This document shows positions 26,164 to 35,119 of a DNA stretch of 60,190 nucleotides, piece by piece; position 1 is the stretch's first letter, and each line of letters starts with the position of its first letter. A program made the translations under genes and the position numbers. The stretch covers positions 1 through 60,190 of the forward strand of contig DBKS01000060.1 in assembly GCA_002298605.1 (NCBI GenBank), in the 5' to 3' direction. Below the pieces are notes generated by a model, which saw nothing but the letters and a program-made list of their open reading frames with translations, did not search any database and was not told the origin of the DNA. Source of the DNA: Bifidobacterium sp. UBA744 (GTDB taxonomy: Bacteria; Actinomycetota; Actinomycetes; Actinomycetales; Bifidobacteriaceae).

Positions 26164-27180
26164 CTACAGATACCGTTCGGCGATCGACGGCTTGGTGGTG
26201 CGGTCAACCACATCGCCGTATCCGTTGGCGCGCATCCAGTCGTCGTTGAAGATCTTCTCCAGATAGCTACGGCCCGAATCGGGGGCGAGCACCACCACGA
26301 GCTGGTTTTCGTCAAGCTGGTTGGCGCGGGCGTATTTCAGCGCGCTCACCACGGCCATGCCGGACGACCCGCCGACGAGCAGCCCCTCCTCATTGGCCAG
26401 ACGACGGGTCATTTCGAAGGCTTCGGCGTCGCCCACCTGCACGATGTCGTCGGTGATGGTGCGGTCGAAGGCACCCGGATAGAAATCCTCGCCCACGCCC
26501 TCGATGTTGTATTGATGCACCTTGTCCGGATCGGTCGCCGAATAGATCGAACCTTCGGGATCGGATCCGATCACCCGCACGCGCCCGTCGGAAACCTCCT
26601 TGAGATATTTGCCGGTGCCGGAAATGGTGCCGCCGGTGCCGATGCCCGCCACGAAATGGGTGACCTTGTGGTCGGTGGCCTCCCAGATTTCCGGTCCGGT
26701 GGTGTAGTAGTGGCTCAGCGGGCCGTTCGGGTTGTCGTACTGGTTGGGCCGGAAACCGCCGGGGATCTCCTTGGCGAGCCGCTCGGCCACCTGATAGTAG
26801 GACCGCGGATCGTCGGGGCCCGCGTCGGTGGGGGTGACGATCACTTCGGCGCCATAGGCGCGCAGCACCGCACGCTTGGATTCGGAGACCTTGTCGGGCA
26901 GGGTGAAGATGGTGCGGTATCCGCGCTGCAGAGCCACGAGCGCGAGGCCGACGCCGGTGTTGCCGGAAGTGGGTTCGACGATCACGCCGCCGGGCTTCAG
27001 CTGCCCCGAGCGCTCAGCGGCGTCGATGATGCGCTCCGCGATGCGATCCTTGGAGGATCCTCCCGGATTCAGGTATTCGACTTTGACGGCGATGGTGGCG
27101 GCGATGCCGTCGGTGACATGGTTGAGTTTGACGAGTGGGGTGTTGCCGATGAGTTCGGAAATGCTGTTGACGATGGTCAT
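26164..27180 (-). CDS. cbs: Cystathionine beta-synthase-type PLP enzyme lacking CBS domains
   Basis: 338 aa fold-type II PLP enzyme. PLP lysine Lys44 in GGSSKDR; phosphate-binding GIGTGGTISGTGKYL; substrate loop PTSGNTG. From memory it follows mycobacterial Cbs more closely than CysK: KVEYLNPGGSSKDRI, DKVSESKR, ANPEGP-like DNPNGPLSHYYTTGPEIW, DPEGS and VGEDF. The mycobacterial enzyme continues with a C-terminal pair of CBS (Bateman) domains; here the protein ends after SIAERYL, just past the catalytic domain. It likely condenses homocysteine with serine, or acts as O-acetylserine sulfhydrylase. Start ATG at 27180; a longer frame to 27240 has no ribosome site. Confidence 0.85.
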   Translation of the reverse strand: MTIVNSISELIGNTPLVKLNHVTDGIAATIAVKVEYLNPGGSSKDRIAERIIDAAERSGQLKPGGVIVEPTSGNTGVGLALVALQRGYRTIFTLPDKVSESKRAVLRAYGAEVIVTPTDAGPDDPRSYYQVAERLAKEIPGGFRPNQYDNPNGPLSHYYTTGPEIWEATDHKVTHFVAGIGTGGTISGTGKYLKEVSDGRVRVIGSDPEGSIYSATDPDKVHQYNIEGVGEDFYPGAFDRTITDDIVQVGDAEAFEMTRRLANEEGLLVGGSSGMAVVSALKYARANQLDENQLVVVLAPDSGRSYLEKIFNDDWMRANGYGDVVDRTTKPSIAERYL

Positions 27181-27557
27181 GGAAGTCTCGTTTCTGATGG
27201 TGCCTGTTTGCTGGTTCGGATGGATGGGCTTGTGATCCAAGGCGTGTGGCTGCTGGCAATATGCCGGAAACGGGACTGTTCAGCGCAGATGGCGTGAGTA
27301 CGGTATTACGGCATGCGCATTGCCGCCAAACTGCGTGATACAAGAATGCGCTGAAACCTCGTTGCGCGAATTCACTGTCCTATTTCAAGTTATGCGTTGT
27401 CAACCGTCCGCCTACGGGCGTCGGTTAGCGACAACAACAACATGAAATGAACTGCATGGTTCACACCATAGCACACCGAGCCGCGACGGCGAGTTCCGAC
27501 ACGGCAAGTGTTCGGAATATGGACACCCGTCTCTGGGCGCCCATCGCAGCCCACGAG
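27181..27557. other. 377 nt gap upstream of cbs
   Basis: No protein gene is supported here. It should hold the promoter of the cbs-metB unit (minus strand) and the end of the peptide-importer operon. Its main visible feature is the long imperfect palindrome at 27382-27448. I did not recognise a known SAM or T-box riboswitch. Confidence 0.5.
27382..27448. repeat. Long imperfect palindrome between the dpp operon and cbs
   Basis: Nested arms fold into one hairpin: ATTTCA with TGAAAT outermost, then GTTGTC with GACAAC (27396-27401 and 27430-27435), AACCG with CGGTT, and CGCC with GGCG around a TACG loop. It lies 110 nt past the stop of the last dpp gene and about 200 nt before the cbs start. It may be a terminator, an attenuator or a two-sided operator. 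Confidence 0.6.
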
Positions 27558-28337
27558 TCACAGCGTGGCGGCGGCGATCAGTTCCCTGGTGTACTCAGAT
27601 TGCGGGTCGCACAGCACTTCGGCGGTCGGCCCGACCTCTTCCACGCTCCCGTCGTGCAGCACCAGAATGCGGTCGGCGAGATGACGGACCACGCCAAGAT
27701 CATGCGAAACCACAACCAGGGCCACATCGGGCCGCGCCGCGCGGATCGCGGCGAAGGCGTCGAGAATCTGCAGACGGGCGGCCACGTCGATCGCGCTCAT
27801 CGGCTCGTCGGCCAGCAGGACGCGGGGCTCGGCCACAATGGCGCGGGCGATGGCGACTCGTTGCGCCTGGCCGCCCGACAAATCCACCGGATAGCGCCGC
27901 CCGAATGCGTCGGCATCCAAACCGACGGTTTGCAACGCGTGACGCGCCCGCCGAAAGGCCTCGTCCCGGCCCACGCCGCGCAACCGCAGCGGCTCGGCCA
28001 CCGACTGCGCGACCGTCCAGCGCGGATCAAGCGAACTGAACGGATCCTGAAACACCAAACCGGATTCACGCTGCACAGTCCGGTCACGACCAGTCACGGC
28101 ATGGCCGTCATACGCAACCGAACCCGCATCGGCGCGCTCCAACCCCAGCATGATGCGGGTCAGCGTCGACTTGCCGGAGCCGGAACCACCGATGACGGCC
28201 AGGCACTCGCCCGCATGCACATCGACGGACACGTCGAACAGCACCTGCCGGCGGGACCTCCCCGACTGAAACGACTTGGAGACGCCGCGCACGGCAAGCA
28301 ACGCGACCCCTCGGGAATCATCATGATCACACGGCAT
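27558..28337 (-). CDS. dppF: Peptide ABC transporter ATP-binding protein 2
   Basis: 259 aa. Walker A IGGSGSGKST, signature LSGGQAQR, Walker B VLLADEPMSAID, switch histidine VVSHDLG. It is the second ATPase of a dipeptide/oligopeptide importer, with FQDPFSSLDPRWTV typical of the OppF/DppF side. Start ATG at 28337 overlaps the preceding gene's stop by 11 nt, so translation is probably coupled. Last gene of the five-gene minus-strand operon. Confidence 0.9.
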   Translation of the reverse strand: MPCDHDDSRGVALLAVRGVSKSFQSGRSRRQVLFDVSVDVHAGECLAVIGGSGSGKSTLTRIMLGLERADAGSVAYDGHAVTGRDRTVQRESGLVFQDPFSSLDPRWTVAQSVAEPLRLRGVGRDEAFRRARHALQTVGLDADAFGRRYPVDLSGGQAQRVAIARAIVAEPRVLLADEPMSAIDVAARLQILDAFAAIRAARPDVALVVVSHDLGVVRHLADRILVLHDGSVEEVGPTAEVLCDPQSEYTRELIAAATL

Positions 28338-29109
28338 GACCGGCCTCCAACGTGAGTTTGCGGGCCGCGGCCACCAGCCGTCCGCCCACCTCGCTCTGCG
28401 GCGAGGACAATACATCGGCTGTCGCGCCGGATTCGCGCACCTCGCCCGACTCCAGCACATAGCATCTGGTGGTGGCATGAGCCAGCACCGAAAAATCATG
28501 GGTGATGAACAGCATCGAAGCGCCGGCGTCGTCCACCAGGGAAACCAGCAAATCGATGATCTGCCGCTGCGTAATCGAATCCAACGCGGTGGTCGGCTCG
28601 TCGGCGACGATCAGCCGCGGCGACGTGATCAGCGCCGTCGCGATGCCCACACGCTGCTGCTGCCCCCCGGACAGCTCATGGGGGAATTTATCCGCGACAT
28701 CCTCGGGCAGTCCGACCTTGCGCAGCATCGCCATCACGCGGTCGCGACGCTCCGAGGCATCCACGTCGTAATGCAGCGCCAACGGCAATCCGATCTGCCT
28801 GGAGACGCTCCACACCGGGTTCAATGCGGCGGCCGGATTCTGAAACACCATGCCCATATACCGTCCACGCAGATCCGCAAGCTCCGTCTCGGCAGCACCA
28901 GCCAGCTCCCCGCCGTCAACGGATATCGATCCGGACGTCGTCGCATTGGACGGCAGAATGCCCATCAGCGCCTTGGCGATCATGGACTTGCCGGAACCCG
29001 ACGGACCGATCAGACCAACACGCTCGCCGTCGGCGATATCGATATGCACGCCGCGGACAATGCGATGGCCCGCGATCGAGACATTCAGGTCATTGATTGC
29101 AACGCTCAT
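28327..29109 (-). CDS. dppD: Peptide ABC transporter ATP-binding protein 1
   Basis: 260 aa. Walker A IGPSGSGKSM, Q-loop VFQNPAAALNPVWSV, signature LSGGQQQR, Walker B LIVADEPTTALD. DppD/OppD-type but shorter than the usual 320-330 aa: the C-terminal extension that often carries an iron-sulphur cysteine motif in this group is missing. The ATG overlaps the permease stop as ATGA. Confidence 0.9.
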   Translation of the reverse strand: MSVAINDLNVSIAGHRIVRGVHIDIADGERVGLIGPSGSGKSMIAKALMGILPSNATTSGSISVDGGELAGAAETELADLRGRYMGMVFQNPAAALNPVWSVSRQIGLPLALHYDVDASERRDRVMAMLRKVGLPEDVADKFPHELSGGQQQRVGIATALITSPRLIVADEPTTALDSITQRQIIDLLVSLVDDAGASMLFITHDFSVLAHATTRCYVLESGEVRESGATADVLSSPQSEVGGRLVAAARKLTLEAGHAV

Positions 29110-30011
29110 CGCCTCTCCCCCCGCTCTTCCCGTGACCGCTCGGCATTGTTGCCGCCAAGATCGCGCAGCGCCGGGTTGGTCACCGGATCGGCGGCGTCGC
29201 GCAGGGCGTCGCCGAACAGATTCAGCGCGACCACCACGACGGTGACCACCAGCCCCGGCCAGAGCACGGTGAGGGGGAACACGTTGATGAACTTCACCGA
29301 CGTGGCCAGCGAATGCCCCCAACTCGGGGTTCCCGCGCCGACGCCCACGCCCAGATACGTCAATCCGGCTTCCGCGAGAATCGATGTCCCCGCCGACATC
29401 GACAACTGCACCATCAGCACGGGAACGGTATTGGGCACGACATGGCGCGTCAGCACATACCAGCCGGACGCGCCGCCCAGTCGCGCCGATTGCGCATATT
29501 CGGAGGTCGCCGCCAGCATGGCGGCTGGCCGGGCGATGCGGGCGAGATTCAGGCCGTACGCAATGGAGCAGGCCCCCACGATCACACCGGCCGAAGCTCC
29601 CAGCGGCACGGTCAGCAACAGGGCGATCAACACGGTCGGGATGGAAATCAGCGCGTCGACCACGGCGACCGTCGCCGAAGCCACGCCGGATCGGCGCGAC
29701 ACCATGCAGCCGACCAGCAGCAGCCCGATGGCGGCCGAGCACAGCACGGACAGCATCGCAATGGCCAGATTGGTGGCCGAGCCGGCCATCAACCAGCTCA
29801 GCACGTCGGCGCCGGTGCCATCGGTGCCCAGCGGATGCGCCGGCGAAGGCGTGTCCCACGCATGGTAGCCATCGGTCGCCAGCAGCGGCTGCGGGGTCCA
29901 GAACAGCGAGACCACCGCCGTCACCAGCCAGGCCCCCAGCACAATCAGCGAATACCGTCCGCTGCCATGGGACCACATGGTCCTCGCCACCGTCCATATG
30001 CGCGCCATCAT
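29106..30011 (-). CDS. dppC: Peptide ABC transporter permease 2
   Basis: 301 aa. N-terminal helix, then the DppC/OppC pattern HPLGTDGTGADVLSWLMAG, and EAA loop SARLGGASGWYVLTRHVVPN. The last part (AEAGLTYLGVGVGAGTPSWG) is diagnostic of DppC. Two consecutive ATGs at 30011 and 30008 follow GGAGGGGCG; the first overlaps the stop of the preceding permease gene as ATGATGA-type coupling. Confidence 0.92.
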   Translation of the reverse strand: MMARIWTVARTMWSHGSGRYSLIVLGAWLVTAVVSLFWTPQPLLATDGYHAWDTPSPAHPLGTDGTGADVLSWLMAGSATNLAIAMLSVLCSAAIGLLLVGCMVSRRSGVASATVAVVDALISIPTVLIALLLTVPLGASAGVIVGACSIAYGLNLARIARPAAMLAATSEYAQSARLGGASGWYVLTRHVVPNTVPVLMVQLSMSAGTSILAEAGLTYLGVGVGAGTPSWGHSLATSVKFINVFPLTVLWPGLVVTVVVVALNLFGDALRDAADPVTNPALRDLGGNNAERSREERGERR

Positions 30012-30979
30012 CGCCCCTCCCGACCGGTCGCGGACTTCAGTCGAGGATCAAGCAGCCGGTGCAGCAGATCCACCACCAGACCCAAAACCAGGAAAAACGC
30101 CGCCAACAGGAACAACTCGCTCTGCACGGCGATCAGGTCGCGGTTCCCGACATCGCCAACCAGCAGCGCGCCCAGCCCCGGCAGCGCGAACAACGATTCA
30201 ACCACCATCACGCCGGTGATCATCTGCGCGAAGGTCAGTCCCGCCACCGACACCAATTGAGGAGCGGCCAGCCGCAATCCCACGCGAAGCACGGCCTGCC
30301 GTCGCGTCATGCCGCAGGCCATCGCCATGACGACCGCGCCGCCGTCCGCCAGATCGCCCAGCGCCGCGCGCGTATAGCGCATCACGCCCGCGCCGGCCAC
30401 AATGCCGGTCGCCAGCGCAGGAAGCACCAGCGAGGCGAACGCGGCGCCGGCGTCATGCCATCCGGTCGAAGGAAACCCCTGGGAGGGAAACACGCCAAAC
30501 ACCCCCACTCCCCGGGCGAACATCAGAATAAGGAGCAGCCCGCCCCAGAGCGCGGGAACGGCGCCTCCGACAATCGCCACCACATGCAGCGCCCCCGCCA
30601 GCACACGTCCCCTGGCGATCACCGCGGCGCACCCCAACGGCAAGCCGATCGCCAGCGCCACGAACAGACTCATCACAATCAGGGGGAAGGTCAGGGAACC
30701 CCGGGTCGCCACCTGCGAGGCCACCGTGCGGCCGGTCAGCACCGATGTACCCAAATCGCCATGCAGCAAGCCGGCGGCCCAGTCGCGATACTGCTCCAGA
30801 TACGAACGGTCCAAACCGAATTGAGACCGCAACTCGGCAATGCGCTCAGGGGTGGCGGCCGTGCCGGCCATCACCGCGGCCACATCGCCGGGAAGAATGC
30901 GCAGCGCGACAAACACCAGTATCGAAACGCCGAACAACGCCGCCACAAACAGCAGCAGCCTCTGAATGATGAAACGCAT
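30008..30979 (-). CDS. dppB: Peptide ABC transporter permease 1
   Basis: 323 aa, DppB/OppB type. N-terminus IIQRLLLFVAALFGVSILVF, conserved LRSQFGLDRSYLEQYRDW, and EAA loop MACGMTRRQAVLRVGLR. The C-terminus VVESLFALPGLGALLVGDVGNRD is a family hallmark. It follows the binding-protein gene after a 146 nt gap that contains a strong hairpin. Confidence 0.92.
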   Translation of the reverse strand: MRFIIQRLLLFVAALFGVSILVFVALRILPGDVAAVMAGTAATPERIAELRSQFGLDRSYLEQYRDWAAGLLHGDLGTSVLTGRTVASQVATRGSLTFPLIVMSLFVALAIGLPLGCAAVIARGRVLAGALHVVAIVGGAVPALWGGLLLILMFARGVGVFGVFPSQGFPSTGWHDAGAAFASLVLPALATGIVAGAGVMRYTRAALGDLADGGAVVMAMACGMTRRQAVLRVGLRLAAPQLVSVAGLTFAQMITGVMVVESLFALPGLGALLVGDVGNRDLIAVQSELFLLAAFFLVLGLVVDLLHRLLDPRLKSATGREGR

Positions 30980-31077
30980 GAAGTTCCTTCAGCTATGAAT
31001 GCAAGCCGGACGCATCGCGCAATCCGGCACACGCGACTGCGAACCATCCCCTGTCTCAGCATGGCAGGGACGGACGA

Positions 31078-31116
31078 CAGGGGCGCCCCGCGACGGGATG
31101 CCGCGGGACGCCCCTG
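31078..31116 (-). promoter_or_regulatory. Intercistronic hairpin after dppA
   Basis: CAGGGGCGCCCCGCG pairs with CGCGGGACGCCCCTG over 15 positions with one mismatch, around a 9 nt loop, 9 nt past the dppA stop. Likely limits read-through into the permease genes or protects the dppA message. Confidence 0.65.
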
Positions 31117-31125
31117 CGACAGCCG

Positions 31126-32784
31126 TCACCGCACGGGCGTATAGGTCATGTTGTACAGCGGCAGCACGCTCTGGCTCAGACGCTGCGGGAATCCCTCGAC
31201 GCCCTTGCTTGCGGCCACCGTAACGCGATATTCGAACAGCCAGTCGGCCGGGGCGTCCTCGGAGACGAGCCTGGCGGCCTGCTTGAGATAATCGTCGGCC
31301 TCGGCGTCGTCGGATGCGGCGAGCGCCTTGGCATACAGATCCTGCACGTCCTTGTTGTCGTAGTGGTAGTAGTAGGTCGGCGTCGCCCACTTGTAGAAAT
31401 CGTGGCTTTCCGCATGATCCACCAGCGACAGCTCATAGTCGCCGTTAGTGTGCACGTCCTGCAGCCAGGTCGAGAACTCCACGTAGTTGATCTTCAGGTC
31501 GATGCCGATCTGCTGCAGTTGCGAACGCAGCTGATCGCCCAACTCGGTGCCGTACACGTTGGCGTAGGTCAGCGTCAGTTCCAGCGGCTTGTCGGCGGAG
31601 AACCCCGCCTCGGCCATCAGCGCCTTCGCCTTGTCCGCATCATGCGGATACAAACCGGTCAGATCGTCATACCCGGGGTCCACATTCGGAATCGGGCCGC
31701 CCAACGCGCTGTCCACGCCGCCACGCGAGGCGATGATCTGATCGTGGTCGATGGCGTACCGAATCGCCTGGCGCACGCGCTTGTCGGCGAGTTTCGGATT
31801 GGTCATATTGAACGCCAACACGAATTTGTCGGATCCGTCGGCGGCATTCACCGTGTAATGCTCCGGATCGGACTGGAACGACTTGGCCAACGTGGCCGCG
31901 ATGGGAGACAGCACCTGCACGTCGCCGCTCTTGAGGGCGTTGACCGCCGCATTGTCATCCGGCAGGAAACGCACGGTGACGTTCCGGGTCTTCGCCTTGT
32001 GCGCGGTTCCCCAGTACCGGTCGTTGGCCTTGAGCACCAGCTGGCTGGACGGGTCGAAGGACTGCACCTCGTAAGGTCCGGATCCCACCGCCGTGGTCTT
32101 GGCGTCGTACTGCGCGTCCTTGTCGAACACCAGGCCCGGCCGTCCGGAGAGATACCACAGCATGTTGGAATCGGGGGCGCTCAGCTTCAGCTGCACGGTG
32201 TTCGCGTCGACGACCGTGGCTGCGTCGAGATTCTTGACCTGATCGTAGTTGTAGTATTTCTGCGCCTTGAGTTCGTTGATGGACCATGCCACATCATCGG
32301 CGTCCAGCACGTCGCCGTTCGAGAAGTTCATATGCTCGTTGAGATGGAAGGTATAGGTCAGACCGTCATCGCTGACGTCCCAGCTGGAGGCCAGACCGGG
32401 CTGCACCTTGTTGTCGGAGTCGCGGGACACCAGCCCCTCGTACACATTGCCGATCAGGAGCTGTTCAAGCGCCGAGCCGGACTGGTGGCGGATGTCGAGG
32501 TTGACGGGGGCGAGCTTGATGCCCACGGTCACCGTGTCGGATTGCGCCGATGCGCCGGCGCCCTGCGTGCCGTCGCCCTTGCCCGCGGTGCGGAACACGG
32601 TGACGCCGAGCGCAATCGCCACGACGGCGATCACGCAGATCAGCGGGACCACCCAGCGCGGAACGCCCCTGGACTGTTTCACGCGAGCGTTGAGGCTCTC
32701 GTCGGTGGAAGCCGATGCGCCGGACTGCGCATCCTTGGATTCGGTCGCGTCGGATTGTCCGTGCGCGCCATTGATCTGAGACAT
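31126..32784 (-). CDS. dppA: Peptide ABC transporter substrate-binding protein, membrane-anchored
   Basis: 552 aa, SBP family 5 (peptides or nickel). A hydrophilic, acidic head of about 35 residues is followed by one helix (WVVPLICVIAVVAIALGVTVF near 42-62) and then the binding domain (LEQLLIGNVYEGLVSRD; GLASSWDVSDDGLTYTFHL; ANDRYWG). Most Gram-positive relatives are lipoproteins; here no lipobox cysteine is present, so an uncleaved helix anchors it with the head in the cytoplasm. Start ATG at 32784 after GGAGAGACGC; an in-frame ATG lies at 32814. First gene of the dppABCDF operon with a good promoter upstream. Confidence 0.9.
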   Translation of the reverse strand: MSQINGAHGQSDATESKDAQSGASASTDESLNARVKQSRGVPRWVVPLICVIAVVAIALGVTVFRTAGKGDGTQGAGASAQSDTVTVGIKLAPVNLDIRHQSGSALEQLLIGNVYEGLVSRDSDNKVQPGLASSWDVSDDGLTYTFHLNEHMNFSNGDVLDADDVAWSINELKAQKYYNYDQVKNLDAATVVDANTVQLKLSAPDSNMLWYLSGRPGLVFDKDAQYDAKTTAVGSGPYEVQSFDPSSQLVLKANDRYWGTAHKAKTRNVTVRFLPDDNAAVNALKSGDVQVLSPIAATLAKSFQSDPEHYTVNAADGSDKFVLAFNMTNPKLADKRVRQAIRYAIDHDQIIASRGGVDSALGGPIPNVDPGYDDLTGLYPHDADKAKALMAEAGFSADKPLELTLTYANVYGTELGDQLRSQLQQIGIDLKINYVEFSTWLQDVHTNGDYELSLVDHAESHDFYKWATPTYYYHYDNKDVQDLYAKALAASDDAEADDYLKQAARLVSEDAPADWLFEYRVTVAASKGVEGFPQRLSQSVLPLYNMTYTPVR

Positions 32785-32865
32785 GCGTCTCTCCTTCAAT
32801 GATGTGATGTTCATCTCTTCAATGCGCGATTAGCCGCCGCGGAGGGTCGACCATCGCCGCGCGAC

Positions 32866-32894
32866 ATTATACTTGGGTACCGGCATTGACACAA
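32866..32894 (-). promoter_or_regulatory. Promoter of the dpp operon
   Basis: On the minus strand, TTGTGT (32889-32894), a 17 nt spacer and TATAAT (32866-32871) make a near-consensus vegetative promoter 80-110 nt before the dppA ATG. It sits in the divergent gap to coaBC. Confidence 0.6.
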
Positions 32895-32921
32895 AGCAAC
32901 GACCGATTCGGAAAGTGAAAT

Positions 32922-34247
32922 ATGGCACATATTCTTTTAGGGGTCACCGGCAGCATCGCCGCGTTCAAAGCCTGTCATCTTGCCTCGGATTGGACCAAAG
33001 CTGGCCATGAGGTGCGCGTCGTCATGACGCGTGCCGCCGAGCAGTTCATCACCCCGCTGACCTTCGCCTCGATCACGCACCGCGCCGCCCGCACGACCAT
33101 GTTTTCGGAGCATCCGGCGTCGGAGGGCGACGTGGCCCCGGCCGACGGGCAATTGGACATCAACCACATCGCCGACGCCGCCTGGGCGGACGCGTTGGTG
33201 ATCGCCCCGGCCAGCGCGGATGCCATCGCGCGCATCGCGGCCGGACTGGCCGACGACACCCTCACCTCCACGGTGCTGGCGTACGACCGAGGACCCAAGA
33301 TACTGTGCCCCGCGATGAACTCGCATATGTATGCCAACGCCGCCACCCAACGCAATATCGGCATCTGCCGCGAGCTGGGATGGACCGTCGTCGAACCGGA
33401 AATCGGCAAACTCGCCTGCGGCGACACCGGTCGCGGACGCATGGAGGAACCCACCGTCATCGAGGAGGCCGTCGCCGCCGCGCTTCGACGATCCGCGGAT
33501 CCGTCCGATTCGCCGCTGGGGGGTCTCAAGGTGCTCATCACCGCCGGACCGACGCAGGAGGCGTTGGACCCGGTACGGTACCTGACCAACCATTCCACCG
33601 GCAAAATGGGGTATGCCCTGGCTCGGGCCGCGCGCGACATGGGCGCCGACGTCACGCTGGTCAGCGGGCCGACCTCGCTCGAAGCGGTGCATGGCGTCAC
33701 CATGGTTGACGCTGTAAGCGCCGACGACATGTTCCACGCCGTCAAGCAACGATTCGCCGACGCCGACATCACGATTATGGCGGCGGCCGTCGGTGATTTC
33801 AGGCCCGCAACCGTACACCCGCAGAAGATCAAGAAGCAGGGCCGCGCCTCGTTCTCATTGGAGCTCGTCTCGAATCCCGACATCCTCGCATGGGCCGGTG
33901 AGCACAAAAGCGGTGCGAAACGCCAAATCCTGTGCGGTTTCGCCATGGAAACGGAGCATCTGATCGACAACGCCTCGAGGAAGCTCAATGAAAAGCACTG
34001 CGACATGCTGGTGGCCAACAACCTCAGGACCCCGGGTGCGGGATTCGCCACCGACACCAATGTGGTGACGCTGCTCACCCCGACCGGTGCCGGCAACGCG
34101 GGCAACGCGGGCAACGCCGACGTCACCGAGGGCCCGACCGGCGACGCGGCGCCCGCCGCCGCGCATGTGGAGCATCTCGGCATCATGGGCAAATCCCAGC
34201 TCGCCGGCGAGATCCTCAGACGCCTCAATGCGATGCGGGAGTCCTGA
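32922..34247 (+). CDS. coaBC: Bifunctional phosphopantothenoylcysteine decarboxylase / synthetase
   Basis: 441 aa. The N-terminal CoaC flavoprotein (residues 1-190) has the active-site histidine in LDINHIADA, the PAMNSHMY motif and the catalytic cysteine in KLACGDTGRGRM. The C-terminal CoaB half has ITAGPTQEALDPVRY, NHSTGKMGYALA and HPQKIKKQG. Together they turn 4'-phosphopantothenate and cysteine into phosphopantetheine. A short Gly-Asn-Ala repeat (GNAGNAGNA) lies near residue 390. Its stop overlaps the coaX start by 1 nt (TGATG), linking two steps of coenzyme A synthesis. Confidence 0.95.
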   Translation: MAHILLGVTGSIAAFKACHLASDWTKAGHEVRVVMTRAAEQFITPLTFASITHRAARTTMFSEHPASEGDVAPADGQLDINHIADAAWADALVIAPASADAIARIAAGLADDTLTSTVLAYDRGPKILCPAMNSHMYANAATQRNIGICRELGWTVVEPEIGKLACGDTGRGRMEEPTVIEEAVAAALRRSADPSDSPLGGLKVLITAGPTQEALDPVRYLTNHSTGKMGYALARAARDMGADVTLVSGPTSLEAVHGVTMVDAVSADDMFHAVKQRFADADITIMAAAVGDFRPATVHPQKIKKQGRASFSLELVSNPDILAWAGEHKSGAKRQILCGFAMETEHLIDNASRKLNEKHCDMLVANNLRTPGAGFATDTNVVTLLTPTGAGNAGNAGNADVTEGPTGDAAPAAAHVEHLGIMGKSQLAGEILRRLNAMRES

Positions 34248-35119
34248 TGCTGCTCGCGGTCGACATCGGCAACACCAACATTTCGGTTGGCTTCATCGAC
34301 GGCGGTTCCGTGGTCGGAACCTACCGCATCACCACCAAAAGCCATCACACCGCGGATGAATACGCGCTGAACATGCGCCGTTTCATGACGTTGTCCGACG
34401 TACGTCCGGGCGACGTCGAGGGGGCAATCATCTCCTCCGTGGTGCCGAAAGTCATGCACGCGTTCCGCGGCGCGATCTGCAAACTCACCGATCTCGACCC
34501 CATTGTGGTCGGCCCGGGAGTCCCCACCGGTCTCGACATTCGATTGGACAATCCCAAAGCCGTGGGCGCCGACCGCATCGCCGATTCCGTGGCCGCGTAC
34601 ACGCTCTATGGCGGGCCGGTGCTGGTCATCGACTTCGGCACCGCCACCACCTACGACTATGTGGACGGCCACGGCGCCTTCCGCTCCGGCGCCATCGGCA
34701 TCGGTCTGCAAACCGCGGCGAACGCGCTATGGGGACAAACGGCCCAGCTGCCCGAGGTGGAGCTCGCAGACCCCGGCACCGTGCTCGGCACCAACACCAC
34801 GGCGGCCATGCGCGCCGGATTGTTCTACGGGTTCCTCGGCGGCGTGGAATACACGATCCGGCAGTTCCGTGCGGAAACCAACGAGGACTTCATCACGGTC
34901 GCCACCGGCGGACTCGGCTCGATTCTCAACAACGCCACCTCCGCCATCGACGTCTACGACCGCGACCTGATCTTCAAGGGACTGGCGATCATCCACAAGC
35001 GCGCGGTCATGCCGCCGACGGGTCGTTCGGCTGCGGACCGGTTCCGCTCCTGCGCTTCGAAATCCCATACGGCTATGATGGGGCGCAACACAGGAGGCTC
35101 ATATGCTCGTCGCGGTTGA
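34247..35119 (+). CDS. coaX: Type III pantothenate kinase, first of a tandem pair
   Basis: 290 aa, ASKHA-fold kinase for the first step of CoA synthesis. It has DIGNTN at the N-terminus, the catalytic Asp-Arg motif AVGADRIAD and the second phosphate motif IDFGTATTYDYVD. The usual GGxIxPG stretch is altered (SGAIGIGL). Compared with its neighbour it has an extra C-terminal tail of about 35 residues (from MPPTGRS), and this tail's coding sequence overlaps the next coaX start by 17 nt. Roughly 55-60% of positions are identical between the pair by eye. Likely the catalytically competent copy. Confidence 0.9.
   Translation: MLLAVDIGNTNISVGFIDGGSVVGTYRITTKSHHTADEYALNMRRFMTLSDVRPGDVEGAIISSVVPKVMHAFRGAICKLTDLDPIVVGPGVPTGLDIRLDNPKAVGADRIADSVAAYTLYGGPVLVIDFGTATTYDYVDGHGAFRSGAIGIGLQTAANALWGQTAQLPEVELADPGTVLGTNTTAAMRAGLFYGFLGGVEYTIRQFRAETNEDFITVATGGLGSILNNATSAIDVYDRDLIFKGLAIIHKRAVMPPTGRSAADRFRSCASKSHTAMMGRNTGGSYARRG

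Noticed and set aside
26971..26990. GGTTCGA stretches that could be a tRNA T-arm
   Set aside because: They lie inside coding sequence (cbs here, phnE2 near 20270), and no acceptor or anticodon arms pair around them.
29384..31144. A 586-codon plus-strand frame
   Set aside because: Antisense to dppC/dppB; composition rich in Ser, Pro, Arg and His with no motif.
32886..32891. TTGACA as a -35 box for coaBC
   Set aside because: No acceptable -10 hexamer lies 16-19 nt downstream; the hexamer overlaps the better-supported dpp promoter on the other strand.
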